NCBI RefSeq assembly: GCF_013036045.1
Contig: NZ_WTPX01000031.1
Span: 1-39,864 of the forward strand
From: Alienimonas chondri
Lineage (GTDB): Bacteria; Planctomycetota; Planctomycetia; Planctomycetales; Planctomycetaceae
DNA length: 39,864 nt
Direction: 5' to 3'
Position 1 is the first letter of the stretch. The number at the start of each line of letters is the position of its first letter. Of the stretch, positions 1 through 7,870 are shown piece by piece. The notes beneath the pieces are model-generated. The model saw only the letters and a program-made list of their open reading frames with translations, did not search any database and was not told the origin of the DNA. The translations under genes were made by a program, and so were the position numbers.

Positions 1-156
1 CCCAAACCCTCCCCCGCCGCCGAACCCGCCGCCCTGCGGCAGGACGACCTCCTCGATCAGGACCGAACCCGGCGGGAGACCGAGTAGATCGCCCCCGCCC
101 GGCGGCTGCGGAGCGACGGCGGGGGACACGAGCAGCGCGGCGGCGAGGGCGAACAT
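1..156 (-). CDS. Secreted Gly-rich protein, N-terminal part only (runs off the window)
   Basis: A minus-strand reading frame starts at ATG 156-154 and stays open to the first base of the window, giving 52 residues of an incomplete protein. The start encodes a signal peptide: a short hydrophobic Ala/Leu core (MFALAAALLVSPAVA) ending in a plausible signal peptidase I site. After it come a Pro/Gly linker, a short hydrophobic stretch (GSVLIEEVVLPQ) and the beginning of a Gly-rich run. Nothing identifies a family. The upstream neighbour is a divergently transcribed kinase. The signal peptide supports export, but the rest of the gene is outside the window, so function cannot be given. Confidence 0.6.
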   Translation of the reverse strand, partial: MFALAAALLVSPAVAPQPPGGGDLLGLPPGSVLIEEVVLPQGGGFGGGGGFG

Positions 157-478
157 CGGAGAGTTCCGGAACGGGAGAGGGAGGGGTTCACGATACCAAT
201 GCGACGTTCGTGTCGGGGCAGGCTCACCCGTTCGGCACGCCGCCGGTGAAAAAGGCCGCCCCGGCGGCAGTGCGTCCGTCGCCGCCGACGATTCACGGCC
301 GCTCCCCTCGCGATCGACCGCCGTGAGCCATCCCGAACTGTTGCCGGAACAACGGGCGTCGTCCCAGCGGAACGAAACCGTCGCAGCCGCGGAGCGAACC
401 GCGGCTCGACGGGGTCGGACGGCGATCCTCCGAGCGGTACACTGAGCGACGCGTTCGCCACTCGCCCGCAGTAGATTC
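157..478. other. Divergent intergenic region, 322 bases
   Basis: This gap separates the partial secreted protein (minus strand) from the kinase that starts at 479 (plus strand), so it must hold both promoters. I see no convincing -35/-10 pair and no small gene. The only structure is a short perfect inverted repeat, agccgcgg at 385-392 and ccgcggct at 399-406 with a 6-base spacer, lying about 75 bases before the kinase start. It could be an operator or chance in GC-rich DNA. Open frames here read antisense to the partial gene and look like shadows. Confidence 0.4.
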
Positions 479-1948
479 GTGTCCGTCGCTTCTGAAAATC
501 GCTGGATCTGGCCGTTCGAGTTGCTCGAACGAATCGGGCAGGGAGGAATGGGCGAGGTCTGGAAGGCCCGGTTCGTCAAAAACGACCGGATCGTGGCCGT
601 CAAACTCCTCCCCCAGGATATGCAGGACGAGACCGTCCTCGCCCGGTTTGAGCGGGAGGTCGGCTTGCTGCGGGACATGCGGCACCCGCACATCGTCCAT
701 ACCTTCGGCGGGATGACGGACGGGGAGAAAGGCCCCGGCAACACCGCCAACCGGCGGTTCTACGCCATGGAGTACCTCACGGGAGGAACGCTCCAGGATT
801 TGCTCGAACGCAATGAACGTCTCTCGCCGGCAACGGTGGTGCAGTACGCCCGGCAGATCTGCGCAGCGCTCGCCTTCGCCCATGACCGCGGCGTGATCCA
901 TCGCGATCTGAAGCCGGGGAACTTCCTGCTGGCGGACGACGGCGCCTTGAAGCTGGCGGACTTCGGCCTCGCCGCGGTGCGGGAGGGGAACAAGCTCACC
1001 GCGGAGGGACGCACGATGGGCACCTTCCGCTACATGGCTCCGGAGCAGATTCGCGGCCGACCGCCGGCCTGCCCGCAGACCGACCTGTATGCGTTGGGCG
1101 TGGTGCTGTTCGAGCTGTTGACGGGCACGCCGCCGTTCGCCGGCGCAACGCCCGCCGAGACCCTTCAGATGCATCTGAAGAAGCCGGCCCCTCGGGTCGT
1201 CTCCCGCGAGCCGCACTGTCCGCCGGGCTTGGACGCGCTGGTCGCGAATCTGTTGGAGAAACGGATCGAGGACCGGCCTCCGAACGCCGTGGAGGTCGGC
1301 GTGCGGCTGGGCGGACTGGACGATCAGATCACGCTCCGTACGCGGCCGGCAGCGACCGCGGATGTCCCGCCGAAGATTCGTCCCGCCGCGAGCGCGGACG
1401 ACGACGACCTGACCGCCCCCCCGCCGCCGCCGCCGCGACCGGCGGCCGCCCGACCGGACGCCTGGGTCAAGTGGACCGCCGTGGGCGCGTTGGGGCTGTG
1501 CGCCGCCCTGCTTCCGCTCGCGGTCTCTTGGCGGGAGGGCAGCGCCGCGTTGGATCGGGCGGAAGGTCGCTGGATCACGAACCTGCAGCAGGGTTCCCCC
1601 GCAGACCGTGCCGCGGCCGCGACCACGCTGGGGGAGTTGGGGGAGGACGGCGACGCAAACTACGCGGCGCTGCGGAATGCGTTAGACGGCGATGAAGACG
1701 AGTTGGTCCGCGCCGCCGCGGCGGGGGCGTTGGCTTCGTTCCCCTCGGAACAGGGGGAGCTGGCCTCGGTACTCACGAAGGTGGAACGAGTTGAAGCCTC
1801 GGAACGGGTCCGCACCGCCGCGCGGTCCACGAGACAATCGCTGGAGGGCGACGCCGACGTCCCTGGCGGCCGCGGTTCGACCTTATGGGCGTGGGTGCTC
1901 GGCCTCCTGGCGGCGCTCGGCGCCGCGTTCGTCGCCTTCAAGGGCTGA
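479..1948 (+). CDS. Membrane-anchored Ser/Thr protein kinase with C-terminal HEAT-like repeats
   Basis: A eukaryotic-type (Hanks) kinase of 489 aa starting at GTG 479. The kinase domain spans about residues 13-280. Visible motifs are the Gly-rich loop GQGGMGEVWKA (20-30), the ATP-anchoring Lys in AVK (K42), the catalytic loop HRDLKPGN (141-148), DFG (161-163) and the APEQ segment (187-190), so it should be active. A Pro-rich linker with eight Pro/Arg residues near 314-322 leads to a transmembrane helix at about 333-350. Residues 374-456 look like HEAT/armadillo helices (ALDGDEDELVRAAAAGALAS), and a second hydrophobic helix lies at 469-486. The HEAT-like part therefore sits between two membrane segments and may lie outside the cytoplasm. 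Kinases with extracytoplasmic sensor parts usually phosphorylate cytoplasmic targets; the target here is unknown. Its 3' end faces the minus-strand gene at 1969-3129. Confidence 0.93.
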   Translation: MSVASENRWIWPFELLERIGQGGMGEVWKARFVKNDRIVAVKLLPQDMQDETVLARFEREVGLLRDMRHPHIVHTFGGMTDGEKGPGNTANRRFYAMEYLTGGTLQDLLERNERLSPATVVQYARQICAALAFAHDRGVIHRDLKPGNFLLADDGALKLADFGLAAVREGNKLTAEGRTMGTFRYMAPEQIRGRPPACPQTDLYALGVVLFELLTGTPPFAGATPAETLQMHLKKPAPRVVSREPHCPPGLDALVANLLEKRIEDRPPNAVEVGVRLGGLDDQITLRTRPAATADVPPKIRPAASADDDDLTAPPPPPPRPAAARPDAWVKWTAVGALGLCAALLPLAVSWREGSAALDRAEGRWITNLQQGSPADRAAAATTLGELGEDGDANYAALRNALDGDEDELVRAAAAGALASFPSEQGELASVLTKVERVEASERVRTAARSTRQSLEGDADVPGGRGSTLWAWVLGLLAALGAAFVAFKG

Positions 1949-1952
1949 GGCG

Positions 1953-1967
1953 GCGGGGCAGCCCCGC
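1953..1967. terminator. Short GC hairpin between convergent genes
   Basis: A palindrome of seven bases (gcggggc at 1953-1959, gccccgc at 1961-1967) lies in the 20-base gap between the kinase stop (1948) and the stop of the minus-strand gene (1969). It is followed by ttc on the plus strand but has no real T-run. Its position suggests a compact bidirectional terminator; in this GC content a hairpin of this size could also be chance. Confidence 0.4.
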
Positions 1968-1968
1968 T

Positions 1969-3129
1969 TCACTCCTCCCGTGACGTGCCGATCGGCTGGC
2001 CGAGTTGCTCCCGCAGATCGCTCGGCGCGGTGAACGTCACTTTTACCACAGCGTCCTCGGTCGTCTGGCGGGCCGATGCAGCGACCGATTCGATCAAGGC
2101 TCCGAACGCGGGCGGCAGGCCGTCGCCGGCGGCCGCCGTGTTGATCGCCGTCGTCTTGAACTCCGAGACCCACCCCGAGACCGCCGTCTCCAACTCCGCG
2201 AGTTCCTTTGGCTGATCGGGGTGGAGGGCCGGGAGCGTCACCGTGACGGTCGGCGGGTCCGCCTTCAAATCGAGGGTGAACGCGATGCCCGCCGCATACC
2301 GCCGAACCGCGTCGTAGCGTTTGAGGGCGGCGGCGAGCTCCGGCGGCGGTTCGCCTGCTTCTAGCACCGCGATCGACTCGTCAGTGGGAAGTATCGACAA
2401 CCCGTCCCGCGGGGCGAGGATCAACTGAAGCGTTCCCTCGGCCAAGCCGGCGAAGCCCGGCCGCGTCAACGGGGTCTTCGCGTTCGATTGGAGTTCCAGG
2501 ATCCGCTGTTTCTTCCCCACGGCCACGGTGCGGGCGTCCGGCTGCCAGAGGTACAGGCCGGCGCTCCACACCTGCGTGCCCGTGCGGCCGACGAACAGCG
2601 AACCGGCGACGCCCTTCCGCTCGACTTTGACGAACGCCGGCTCGCCGTCCGGCGCCGTCACGGCGCCGAGATCGAAGTCGCGGCTCAACCGGATCACCCC
2701 CACTGTCTGGGCGTAGGCCTGCTCGCCAAGTTTCCGCCCGTAAGCCTGGGCCGCTTCGGCCTCCGCGGGCAACTGCTCGAACCCCGCGGCGACGTACGCC
2801 ACGACCGGCCCGGTGAGGGTCAGCGATTCGACCTCCGCGAGGGTCAACCCGTACAGGCCCGCCATCGAGTCGCCGGCGACCCGCACCGCCGGGGGCGTCA
2901 GGTCCGCGAGGGTCGGGTCGTTCCAAGCGTCGGCGACGCGGAGGTGCAGGAAGAAATCGGCGTTCTCCAACAGCGGCGAGCCGGGGAACGGCGGGGCGAC
3001 CGCCGGCCGGGGTACGGGCGCCGCGGCCGGCTCCTGCGCCGCGAGTCGATCGACGCAGCCGACAGCCGACAGTGAAGCGGCCATGCCTACCGCAACCGAA
3101 ACAAGAGCGATACGAGACGCGAAGAACAT
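1969..3129 (-). CDS. Exported protein of unknown function, possible lipoprotein
   Basis: A 386-aa protein. I chose ATG 3129 ([10 protein letters not shown]...) over an upstream GTG because it places a clean signal sequence at the N-terminus. The hydrophobic stretch ends in SLSAVGC, so Cys25 could be a lipid attachment site, though the -3 Ala is not the best lipobox; ordinary signal peptidase cleavage near AAQEP is the alternative. The mature part starts with a Pro/Ala-rich linker, then a globular region with alternating hydrophobic strands ([47 protein letters not shown]). I do not recognise a family. It is divergent from hisF, with 139 bases between the starts. Confidence 0.75.
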   Translation of the reverse strand: MFFASRIALVSVAVGMAASLSAVGCVDRLAAQEPAAAPVPRPAVAPPFPGSPLLENADFFLHLRVADAWNDPTLADLTPPAVRVAGDSMAGLYGLTLAEVESLTLTGPVVAYVAAGFEQLPAEAEAAQAYGRKLGEQAYAQTVGVIRLSRDFDLGAVTAPDGEPAFVKVERKGVAGSLFVGRTGTQVWSAGLYLWQPDARTVAVGKKQRILELQSNAKTPLTRPGFAGLAEGTLQLILAPRDGLSILPTDESIAVLEAGEPPPELAAALKRYDAVRRYAAGIAFTLDLKADPPTVTVTLPALHPDQPKELAELETAVSGWVSEFKTTAINTAAAGDGLPPAFGALIESVAASARQTTEDAVVKVTFTAPSDLREQLGQPIGTSREE

Positions 3130-3268
3130 GGCGGGAGGAACCGAACCGGGCGGGGCACGCCTCACGGTGCGCTGCGATTCGGGCGTTCACAACCGCTCTT
3201 TGCGGTCGGCTGGTTATCCTGCCGCCGATCGAACGTCTTCGCCGAGCTTCTCTTCGCCCGTCGCGCCC

Positions 3269-4186
3269 ATGCCTGCTGCCCGGATCATTCCCTGCCTCGA
3301 CGTCCACGGCGGGCGGGTGGTGAAGGGGGTGAACTTCGTCAACCTGCGGGACGCGGGCGACCCGGTAGACGTCGCCCGCCGCTACGAGCAGGACGGGGCG
3401 GACGAATTGGTCTTCCTCGACATCACGGCCAGCCACGAGGGGCGGGGCACGATCCTGGACGTCGTCCGCCGCACCGCCGACCAGGTGCACATGCCGCTCA
3501 CGGTCGGCGGCGGCGTCCGCACCTGCGACGACGTGCGGGCGCTGCTCAACGCCGGGGCGGACAAGGTGAGCGTCAACAGCGCCGCGGTGCGCGACCCGGA
3601 CTTCATCAGCGAAGCCTCCAAACGCTTCGGGGCGCAGTGCATCGTGGTGAACATCGACCCGCGCAGGGTGATGTGGGATTTGGGATGTCGGAAGTCGGAT
3701 ATGGACGGGCGTGCGATCCCCGAGCGATTGCGACTCGTCGAACGGCCGGCTCCCGAGCAGCCCGGCTTCCGCGAGCGCTGGATCGAACAAGCATCGTCAA
3801 ATCCGACTTCCGACATCCCCCATCCGCCATCCTGCGCCTGGGACGTCCACATCAACGGCGGGCGCCTGGCGACCGGGTTGGACGCCGTCGCCTGGGCGAT
3901 CGAGATGGCGGACCGCGGCGCCGGCGAGATCGTCCTGACCAGCATGGACGCCGACGGCACCCAGACGGGCTACGATCTGGAGATCACCGAAGCGGTGAGC
4001 CGTGCGGTGAGCATCCCCGTCGTCGCCAGCGGCGGCGCCGGCGGCCCGGACGACCTGTACGACGCCCTCACCGCCGGCCACGCGGATGCGGTCCTCGCGG
4101 CGAGCATCTTTCACGACGGCACCCACCCCGTGCCCGACTGCAAACGAGCCCTGGCCGGGCGGGGCGTGAACGTGCGGGTCATCTGA
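3269..4186 (+). CDS. hisF: Imidazole glycerol phosphate synthase subunit HisF, with a 55-residue in-frame insertion
   Basis: HisF is the cyclase subunit of histidine biosynthesis: with ammonia from HisH it turns PRFAR into imidazole glycerol phosphate and AICAR. The start ATG 3269 gives [11 protein letters not shown], which places catalytic Asp11 at the canonical number; the second catalytic Asp is D130 in VVNID. Other (beta/alpha)8-barrel landmarks are present: [36 protein letters not shown] and LAASIFH. The protein is 305 aa, whereas HisF is usually about 250-258. The excess lies entirely between VMWD (134-137) and WDVHINGGR (from 191), in the loop just after D130. Removing 55 codons restores a normal HisF. 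The frame is intact and the rest looks functional, but an insert so near the active site could alter activity. No hisH or other his gene is adjacent, so this copy is unlinked. No clear Shine-Dalgarno site precedes the start. Confidence 0.95.
   Translation: MPAARIIPCLDVHGGRVVKGVNFVNLRDAGDPVDVARRYEQDGADELVFLDITASHEGRGTILDVVRRTADQVHMPLTVGGGVRTCDDVRALLNAGADKVSVNSAAVRDPDFISEASKRFGAQCIVVNIDPRRVMWDLGCRKSDMDGRAIPERLRLVERPAPEQPGFRERWIEQASSNPTSDIPHPPSCAWDVHINGGRLATGLDAVAWAIEMADRGAGEIVLTSMDADGTQTGYDLEITEAVSRAVSIPVVASGGAGGPDDLYDALTAGHADAVLAASIFHDGTHPVPDCKRALAGRGVNVRVI
3674..3844. repeat. Palindromic heptad-repeat element inserted in frame in hisF
   Basis: The insertion is flanked by a near-perfect direct repeat, tgggat (3674-3679) and tgggac (3839-3844), both coding Trp-Asp, as a short target-site duplication would leave. 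Between these, 3683-3700 (ggatgtcggaagtcggat) is the exact reverse complement of 3801-3818; with two mismatches the arms extend to 25 bases (3676-3700 and 3801-3825). Each arm is a run of degenerate 7-bp units: tgggatt, tgggatg, tcggaag, tcggata on the left and atccgac, ttccgac, atccccc, atccgcc, atcctgc on the right. The net gain is 165 bases, exactly 55 codons, without a stop. No transposase gene lies inside, so if it is mobile it moved by an enzyme encoded elsewhere. Confidence 0.75.
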
Positions 4187-4230
4187 CCCCCGCCGTTCGA
4201 CAACGAGAGCGACAGACCTTGGAGAGAGCG

Positions 4231-6273
4231 ATGCGTCACGGTTTGAGAACGTACGGACTCGGTCCGCTGTGCCTGACAGCAACCCTCTTCACGTGGGGCA
4301 TTGAACGGGCGCCGGCGCGGCAGGTCGCCCCGCCGACGTCGGAGGAAGCCGCGGCCGAGGACGTCGCGGCGCTCCCGCTCGTCGAACGGACAGGGGAGCA
4401 CGCCCCGCGGGCGGTCGAACGCCTGGATCGCGGACTGGTCGCGATTCCTCAGGGCGACGGCGTCTTTCTAAGTTGGCGGATGCTGGGGCGTGATCCGGAA
4501 GCGGTCCGCTTCAACCTCTATCGCACGACCGGCGACGAGACGGAGGCGCGACTCAATGCCGAACCGCTGCGCGAGACGTGGTTCGTCGATGGGGATTGGA
4601 ACCCGGCCGAGGATACGACGTGGCGAGTCGAGGCCGTGGGGCCGGGGTTGGAAGCGGATCTCGGGGGCACCTGCCGTCGATCGGCGGCGGCCCCGTGGGA
4701 TCCCTTCCTCAGCATCCCGCTCCAGCGACCCGAGGGCGGCCGCAGCCGGGGCGGGCGGCCCTTCGAATACCACGCCAACGATGTGGCCGTCGCTGATCTG
4801 AACGGCGACGGCGACTACGAATACGTCCTGCGGTGGGAGCCGTCGAACACCCGCGGCGGCGGCGGAGGTACGCCGCGAAGCGGCACCGGGCCGGTGCTGA
4901 TTGACGCCTACACGCTGGAAGGCGAGCAGCTGTGGCGGATCGATCTCGGCCCGAACGTCAGCGCCTCCGCCCATATCACGCAGATGACCGCCTACGACCT
5001 CGACGGCGACGGCCGGGGCGAAGTCGTCCTGAAGACCGCCGACGGCACGGTCGACGGGGCGGGGCAGGTTCTCGGTGATCCGGACGCCAATCACCTGGGG
5101 CGTGACGGTTCGATTCTCCGCGGGCCGGAGTTCCTCACGGTGTTCGACGGTCGCACCGGCGAGGCGCTCGTTTCGACGCCCTTCGTCCCGCAACGTCATC
5201 CGGAGACCGACAGCCCGACTCGTGATCAGATCTGGGACGTGTGGGGCGACGACTACGGCAATCGGATGGATCGCTTCTCCGCCTGCGTGGCCTATCTGGA
5301 CGGCGAACGGCCGTTCCTCGTCACCGGCCGCGGGTACTACAGCGGCCGCGGGGGCCGCGGCGGACGCACCTGCCTCGCCGCGTGGCGGTGGAGCGACGGC
5401 CGGTTGGAGCAAGTCTGGATCTTCGACACCCTCGGCGATCCGGCGCTGGCCGGGTACGTCGGACAGGGGAACCATCAGGTTTCGGTCGCCGATCTGGACG
5501 GCGACGGCCGCGACGAGATCGTCTACGGCGCCTGCGCGATCGACGACGACGGCACCGGCCTCTACACCACCGGTCTGGGCCACGGCGACGCCCTGCACGT
5601 CACAAATATGGACCCGGAACGCCCCGGGCTGGAAGTGTTCGATATTCACGAGGGCGAAAGCCACGACGCCGGTATGGAGTTTCGAGCCGCGGACGGCACG
5701 GCGATCTGGAAGAAGTTCCCACACCGGGACGTCGGCCGCGGCGTCGCCTTCGACGTCGATCCCGCCTCCCCCGGGTTCGAGTTCTGGAGTTCCGGCGGCC
5801 GCGGCGTGTTCGACGTGCACGGCGAGATGATTCACCCCCGCAAGCCCCGCTGGACGAATATGGGGATCTGGTGGGACGGCGATCTGATCCGGGAACTGCT
5901 CGACGGGACGATCATCGACAAATGGGACCCGGAGACCGGCGACGAGATTCGGTTGGTGACCGGCTACCGGGAACCTTATTTCGCCTCCGCGAACAACGGC
6001 ACAAAGGCCAATCCCTGCCTGGCCGCCGACGTGCTGGGCGATTGGCGGGAAGAACTGATCCTCCGCTCGCGGGACGACAGCAAACTGCTGATCCTCGTCA
6101 GCACGATCCCGACGCCGCATTGTCTGCGGACGTTGATGCACGACCCGCACTACCGGGTGTCGGTGGACTGGCAGAACGTCGGCTACAACCAATCCGCGCA
6201 CACGGGATTCTACCTCGGCGCCGGCATGCCCCTGCCGCAGCCGCCGTATCGGGTGAATTACGTCGTGCCCTGA
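4231..6273 (+). CDS. Secreted rhamnogalacturonan lyase, polysaccharide lyase family 11
   Basis: A 680-aa secreted enzyme. ATG 4231 is preceded by a good ribosome site (ggagag) and encodes a signal peptide (MRHGLRTYGLGPLCLTATLF..., cleaved around AxA near residue 30). The family hallmark follows: LDRGLVAIPQGDGVFLSW-R, the start of the N-terminal beta domain in YesW/YesX-type PL11 lyases, then an eight-bladed propeller rich in calcium-binding D-x-D-G-D-G segments (DLNGDGDYE, DLDGDGRGE, DLDGDGRDE) and the conserved ends GYNQSAHTGFYLG and PQPPYR. PL11 enzymes cleave the rhamnose-galacturonate bond of rhamnogalacturonan I by beta-elimination. Whether it is endo or exo cannot be read here. It stands alone: no transporter or sugar-catabolism gene is adjacent, and hisF lies only 44 bases upstream. 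Confidence 0.93.
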   Translation: MRHGLRTYGLGPLCLTATLFTWGIERAPARQVAPPTSEEAAAEDVAALPLVERTGEHAPRAVERLDRGLVAIPQGDGVFLSWRMLGRDPEAVRFNLYRTTGDETEARLNAEPLRETWFVDGDWNPAEDTTWRVEAVGPGLEADLGGTCRRSAAAPWDPFLSIPLQRPEGGRSRGGRPFEYHANDVAVADLNGDGDYEYVLRWEPSNTRGGGGGTPRSGTGPVLIDAYTLEGEQLWRIDLGPNVSASAHITQMTAYDLDGDGRGEVVLKTADGTVDGAGQVLGDPDANHLGRDGSILRGPEFLTVFDGRTGEALVSTPFVPQRHPETDSPTRDQIWDVWGDDYGNRMDRFSACVAYLDGERPFLVTGRGYYSGRGGRGGRTCLAAWRWSDGRLEQVWIFDTLGDPALAGYVGQGNHQVSVADLDGDGRDEIVYGACAIDDDGTGLYTTGLGHGDALHVTNMDPERPGLEVFDIHEGESHDAGMEFRAADGTAIWKKFPHRDVGRGVAFDVDPASPGFEFWSSGGRGVFDVHGEMIHPRKPRWTNMGIWWDGDLIRELLDGTIIDKWDPETGDEIRLVTGYREPYFASANNGTKANPCLAADVLGDWREELILRSRDDSKLLILVSTIPTPHCLRTLMHDPHYRVSVDWQNVGYNQSAHTGFYLGAGMPLPQPPYRVNYVVP

Positions 6274-6293
6274 ACGCCGTCACCGAAGAGCGT

Positions 6294-6370
6294 CGGCAGC
6301 CCGAGGCGCGAGCCGAGGTCGTGTGAGCCTACGATTGCCGCTCGGCCTCGGCTCGCGCCTCGGGCTGCCG
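6294..6370. terminator. Perfect 25-bp inverted repeat between convergent genes
   Basis: The arms 6294-6318 and 6346-6370 are exact reverse complements over 25 bases (core ccgaggcgcgagccgagg), separated by 27 bases. The repeat fills the 114-base gap between the lyase stop (6273, plus) and the stop of the membrane protein gene (6388, minus), so it may end transcription from both sides. A stem this long without a T-run is unlike an ordinary intrinsic terminator and may instead be a dispersed palindromic repeat. Confidence 0.6.
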
Positions 6371-6387
6371 GGCGACGGGGGCGCTCC

Positions 6388-7695
6388 TCAGTCGCTCTCA
6401 CCCGGCATGCCCGGCAGCGTGCTGCCGTGCTTCAGTAGCGCCCAGCGGACGACCGCGGCGGCCTCGGTGCGGGTGGCGTCGCGGAGGTAATCGCCGGTGA
6501 CCGGGATCGCCAGATGCGGGGTGAGGGCGCACACCTTCCGCGGCTCGCCGACGCCCTCCTGACGGTGGCCGGGACGGATCGTGTTGCCGCTGATCCAGAC
6601 CGCCCGCACGTCGCTGACCTCGGCCCGCCACGTCAGGCCGATCGGGCCGATGTGCCACCGGGAAACGATCTCCGCAGGGGGCTTCGGTTCGAACGGGTCC
6701 GCCCCGGCCGGCGTGCCGATCGTTACCGTCACCCGGCCCAACCCGGCCCACACGCCGTAGACCAGCGGCACGACCGTGAACAACGCCGCCGGCGCCGCCG
6801 CAAGGCCTAATTGGAACCACAGCGGCAGACCGCCCACCAGCCCCGCAGCGCCGAGGCACATCAGGATCAGCGTGCCGACGACGCCGAAGCCGATCAGCAC
6901 CATGCCGGTCGCCAACCGGTCGCCCCAGCGTTCGTAGGCGGGGGTGCGGATCACCACGCGCGTCCCGACTTCGTCGGCCTCCTCCGAGACCCGCAGCCGC
7001 CCGCGTCGCCCGCGGCCCGGCAGGGATTCCGGGCTCATCGCCCGCCGCACCGCCCAGCCGCCCTCCAGCGCCGTGCGAACCGCGGGATCGAACGTCGCCC
7101 GCATAACCACCGCCGGGGGATTCGGGGAGAGCAACCGACCGTTGAGGAGTTCGACCAGTCGTCGCTCTTCCTCCGGCGGCAGCGCCGCGGCGACGGTCCG
7201 GCCGGGACCGCCGGCGAAGATCTGCACGGTGCGCACCGATCCGCCGGGCCACCACCACACGCCGCGGCGACGAGCGGCGGCGTGGTCGGTCGGGCCGCGG
7301 GGGTCGCGGACGACGGTCGCCCTTCGCGCGAGCCAAGGCAGAGCCCAGCGGGTGCGGACGACGACGGACGATTCGTCCACCAATACCAGGGTGCGGGTGA
7401 ACGCTCGTTTGGCCCACGCCCACAGAAACGGGATCGCGACCGCCAAGCCGCCGGCGCTCATCAGGCCCAGCCCGATGATCGCCGGGCCGTTCCAGGCGCC
7501 GGGCTTCTGCGTCCAGACGGCCAATACCAGACTAAACACGAACCCATTGAGAACGAGCGCGAACACGCCCGACCGCGCGGTCCGCAGCGGCCCGGCGGCG
7601 GCGACCGCGACGATCAGCCGACCGGGCGCAGCGTCGCCGTCACGGGCGCGGTCGGCCCTCTCTTCGACGACGGTCACTCGATCCGAACCGATCAC
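6388..7695 (-). CDS. Membrane protein of unknown function
   Basis: A 435-aa protein with two hydrophobic helices near the N-terminus (about 43-62 and 72-95), a soluble stretch of about 165 residues, then another pair of hydrophobic segments (about 262-288 and 293-318), and a soluble tail. This two-plus-two pattern with repeated soluble halves suggests an internal duplication: each half has a helix pair followed by a beta-rich segment (TLVLVDESSVVVRTRW and VTVTIGTPAG). No catalytic motif is evident. The start is GTG 7695; it is uncertain, since the first 25 residues are charged and a later start is possible. It is convergent with the lyase and divergent from the PilT gene. I cannot name a family. 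Confidence 0.7.
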   Translation of the reverse strand: MIGSDRVTVVEERADRARDGDAAPGRLIVAVAAAGPLRTARSGVFALVLNGFVFSLVLAVWTQKPGAWNGPAIIGLGLMSAGGLAVAIPFLWAWAKRAFTRTLVLVDESSVVVRTRWALPWLARRATVVRDPRGPTDHAAARRRGVWWWPGGSVRTVQIFAGGPGRTVAAALPPEEERRLVELLNGRLLSPNPPAVVMRATFDPAVRTALEGGWAVRRAMSPESLPGRGRRGRLRVSEEADEVGTRVVIRTPAYERWGDRLATGMVLIGFGVVGTLILMCLGAAGLVGGLPLWFQLGLAAAPAALFTVVPLVYGVWAGLGRVTVTIGTPAGADPFEPKPPAEIVSRWHIGPIGLTWRAEVSDVRAVWISGNTIRPGHRQEGVGEPRKVCALTPHLAIPVTGDYLRDATRTEAAAVVRWALLKHGSTLPGMPGESD

Positions 7696-7870
7696 CGTCG
7701 AGTTCGCCGGCGAAACGGGGCGGGAACCATCAGAGTCGGAACGAACGAATCAGGGAGCGAAAGACCGCCGGGCGGCGCCGAGGGGGACTGCATTCTACCC
7801 GCCGACTCGCCCGATCCCGCCCCTCGTGCGGGCCTTCGGGCGGCGGTAGACTGCTCGGCCCGTCGCCGAC

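Noticed and set aside
57-461. A 134-aa minus-strand open frame over the left intergenic region
   Set aside because: Arg/Pro-rich shadow composition, overlaps the better-supported partial secreted protein in another frame and has no recognisable segment.
2381-3790. A 469-aa minus-strand frame across the exported protein and hisF
   Set aside because: It is antisense to hisF and in another frame of the exported gene; the sequence is Arg/Gly-rich without structure.
3269-4186. hisF as a pseudogene broken by insertion
   Set aside because: The frame is intact, both catalytic Asp residues and all barrel motifs are present, and the insertion adds a whole number of codons.
4468-6201. A 577-aa minus-strand frame opposite the rhamnogalacturonan lyase
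   Set aside because: Long antisense frames are expected in GC-rich coding DNA; the plus strand encodes a clear PL11 enzyme.
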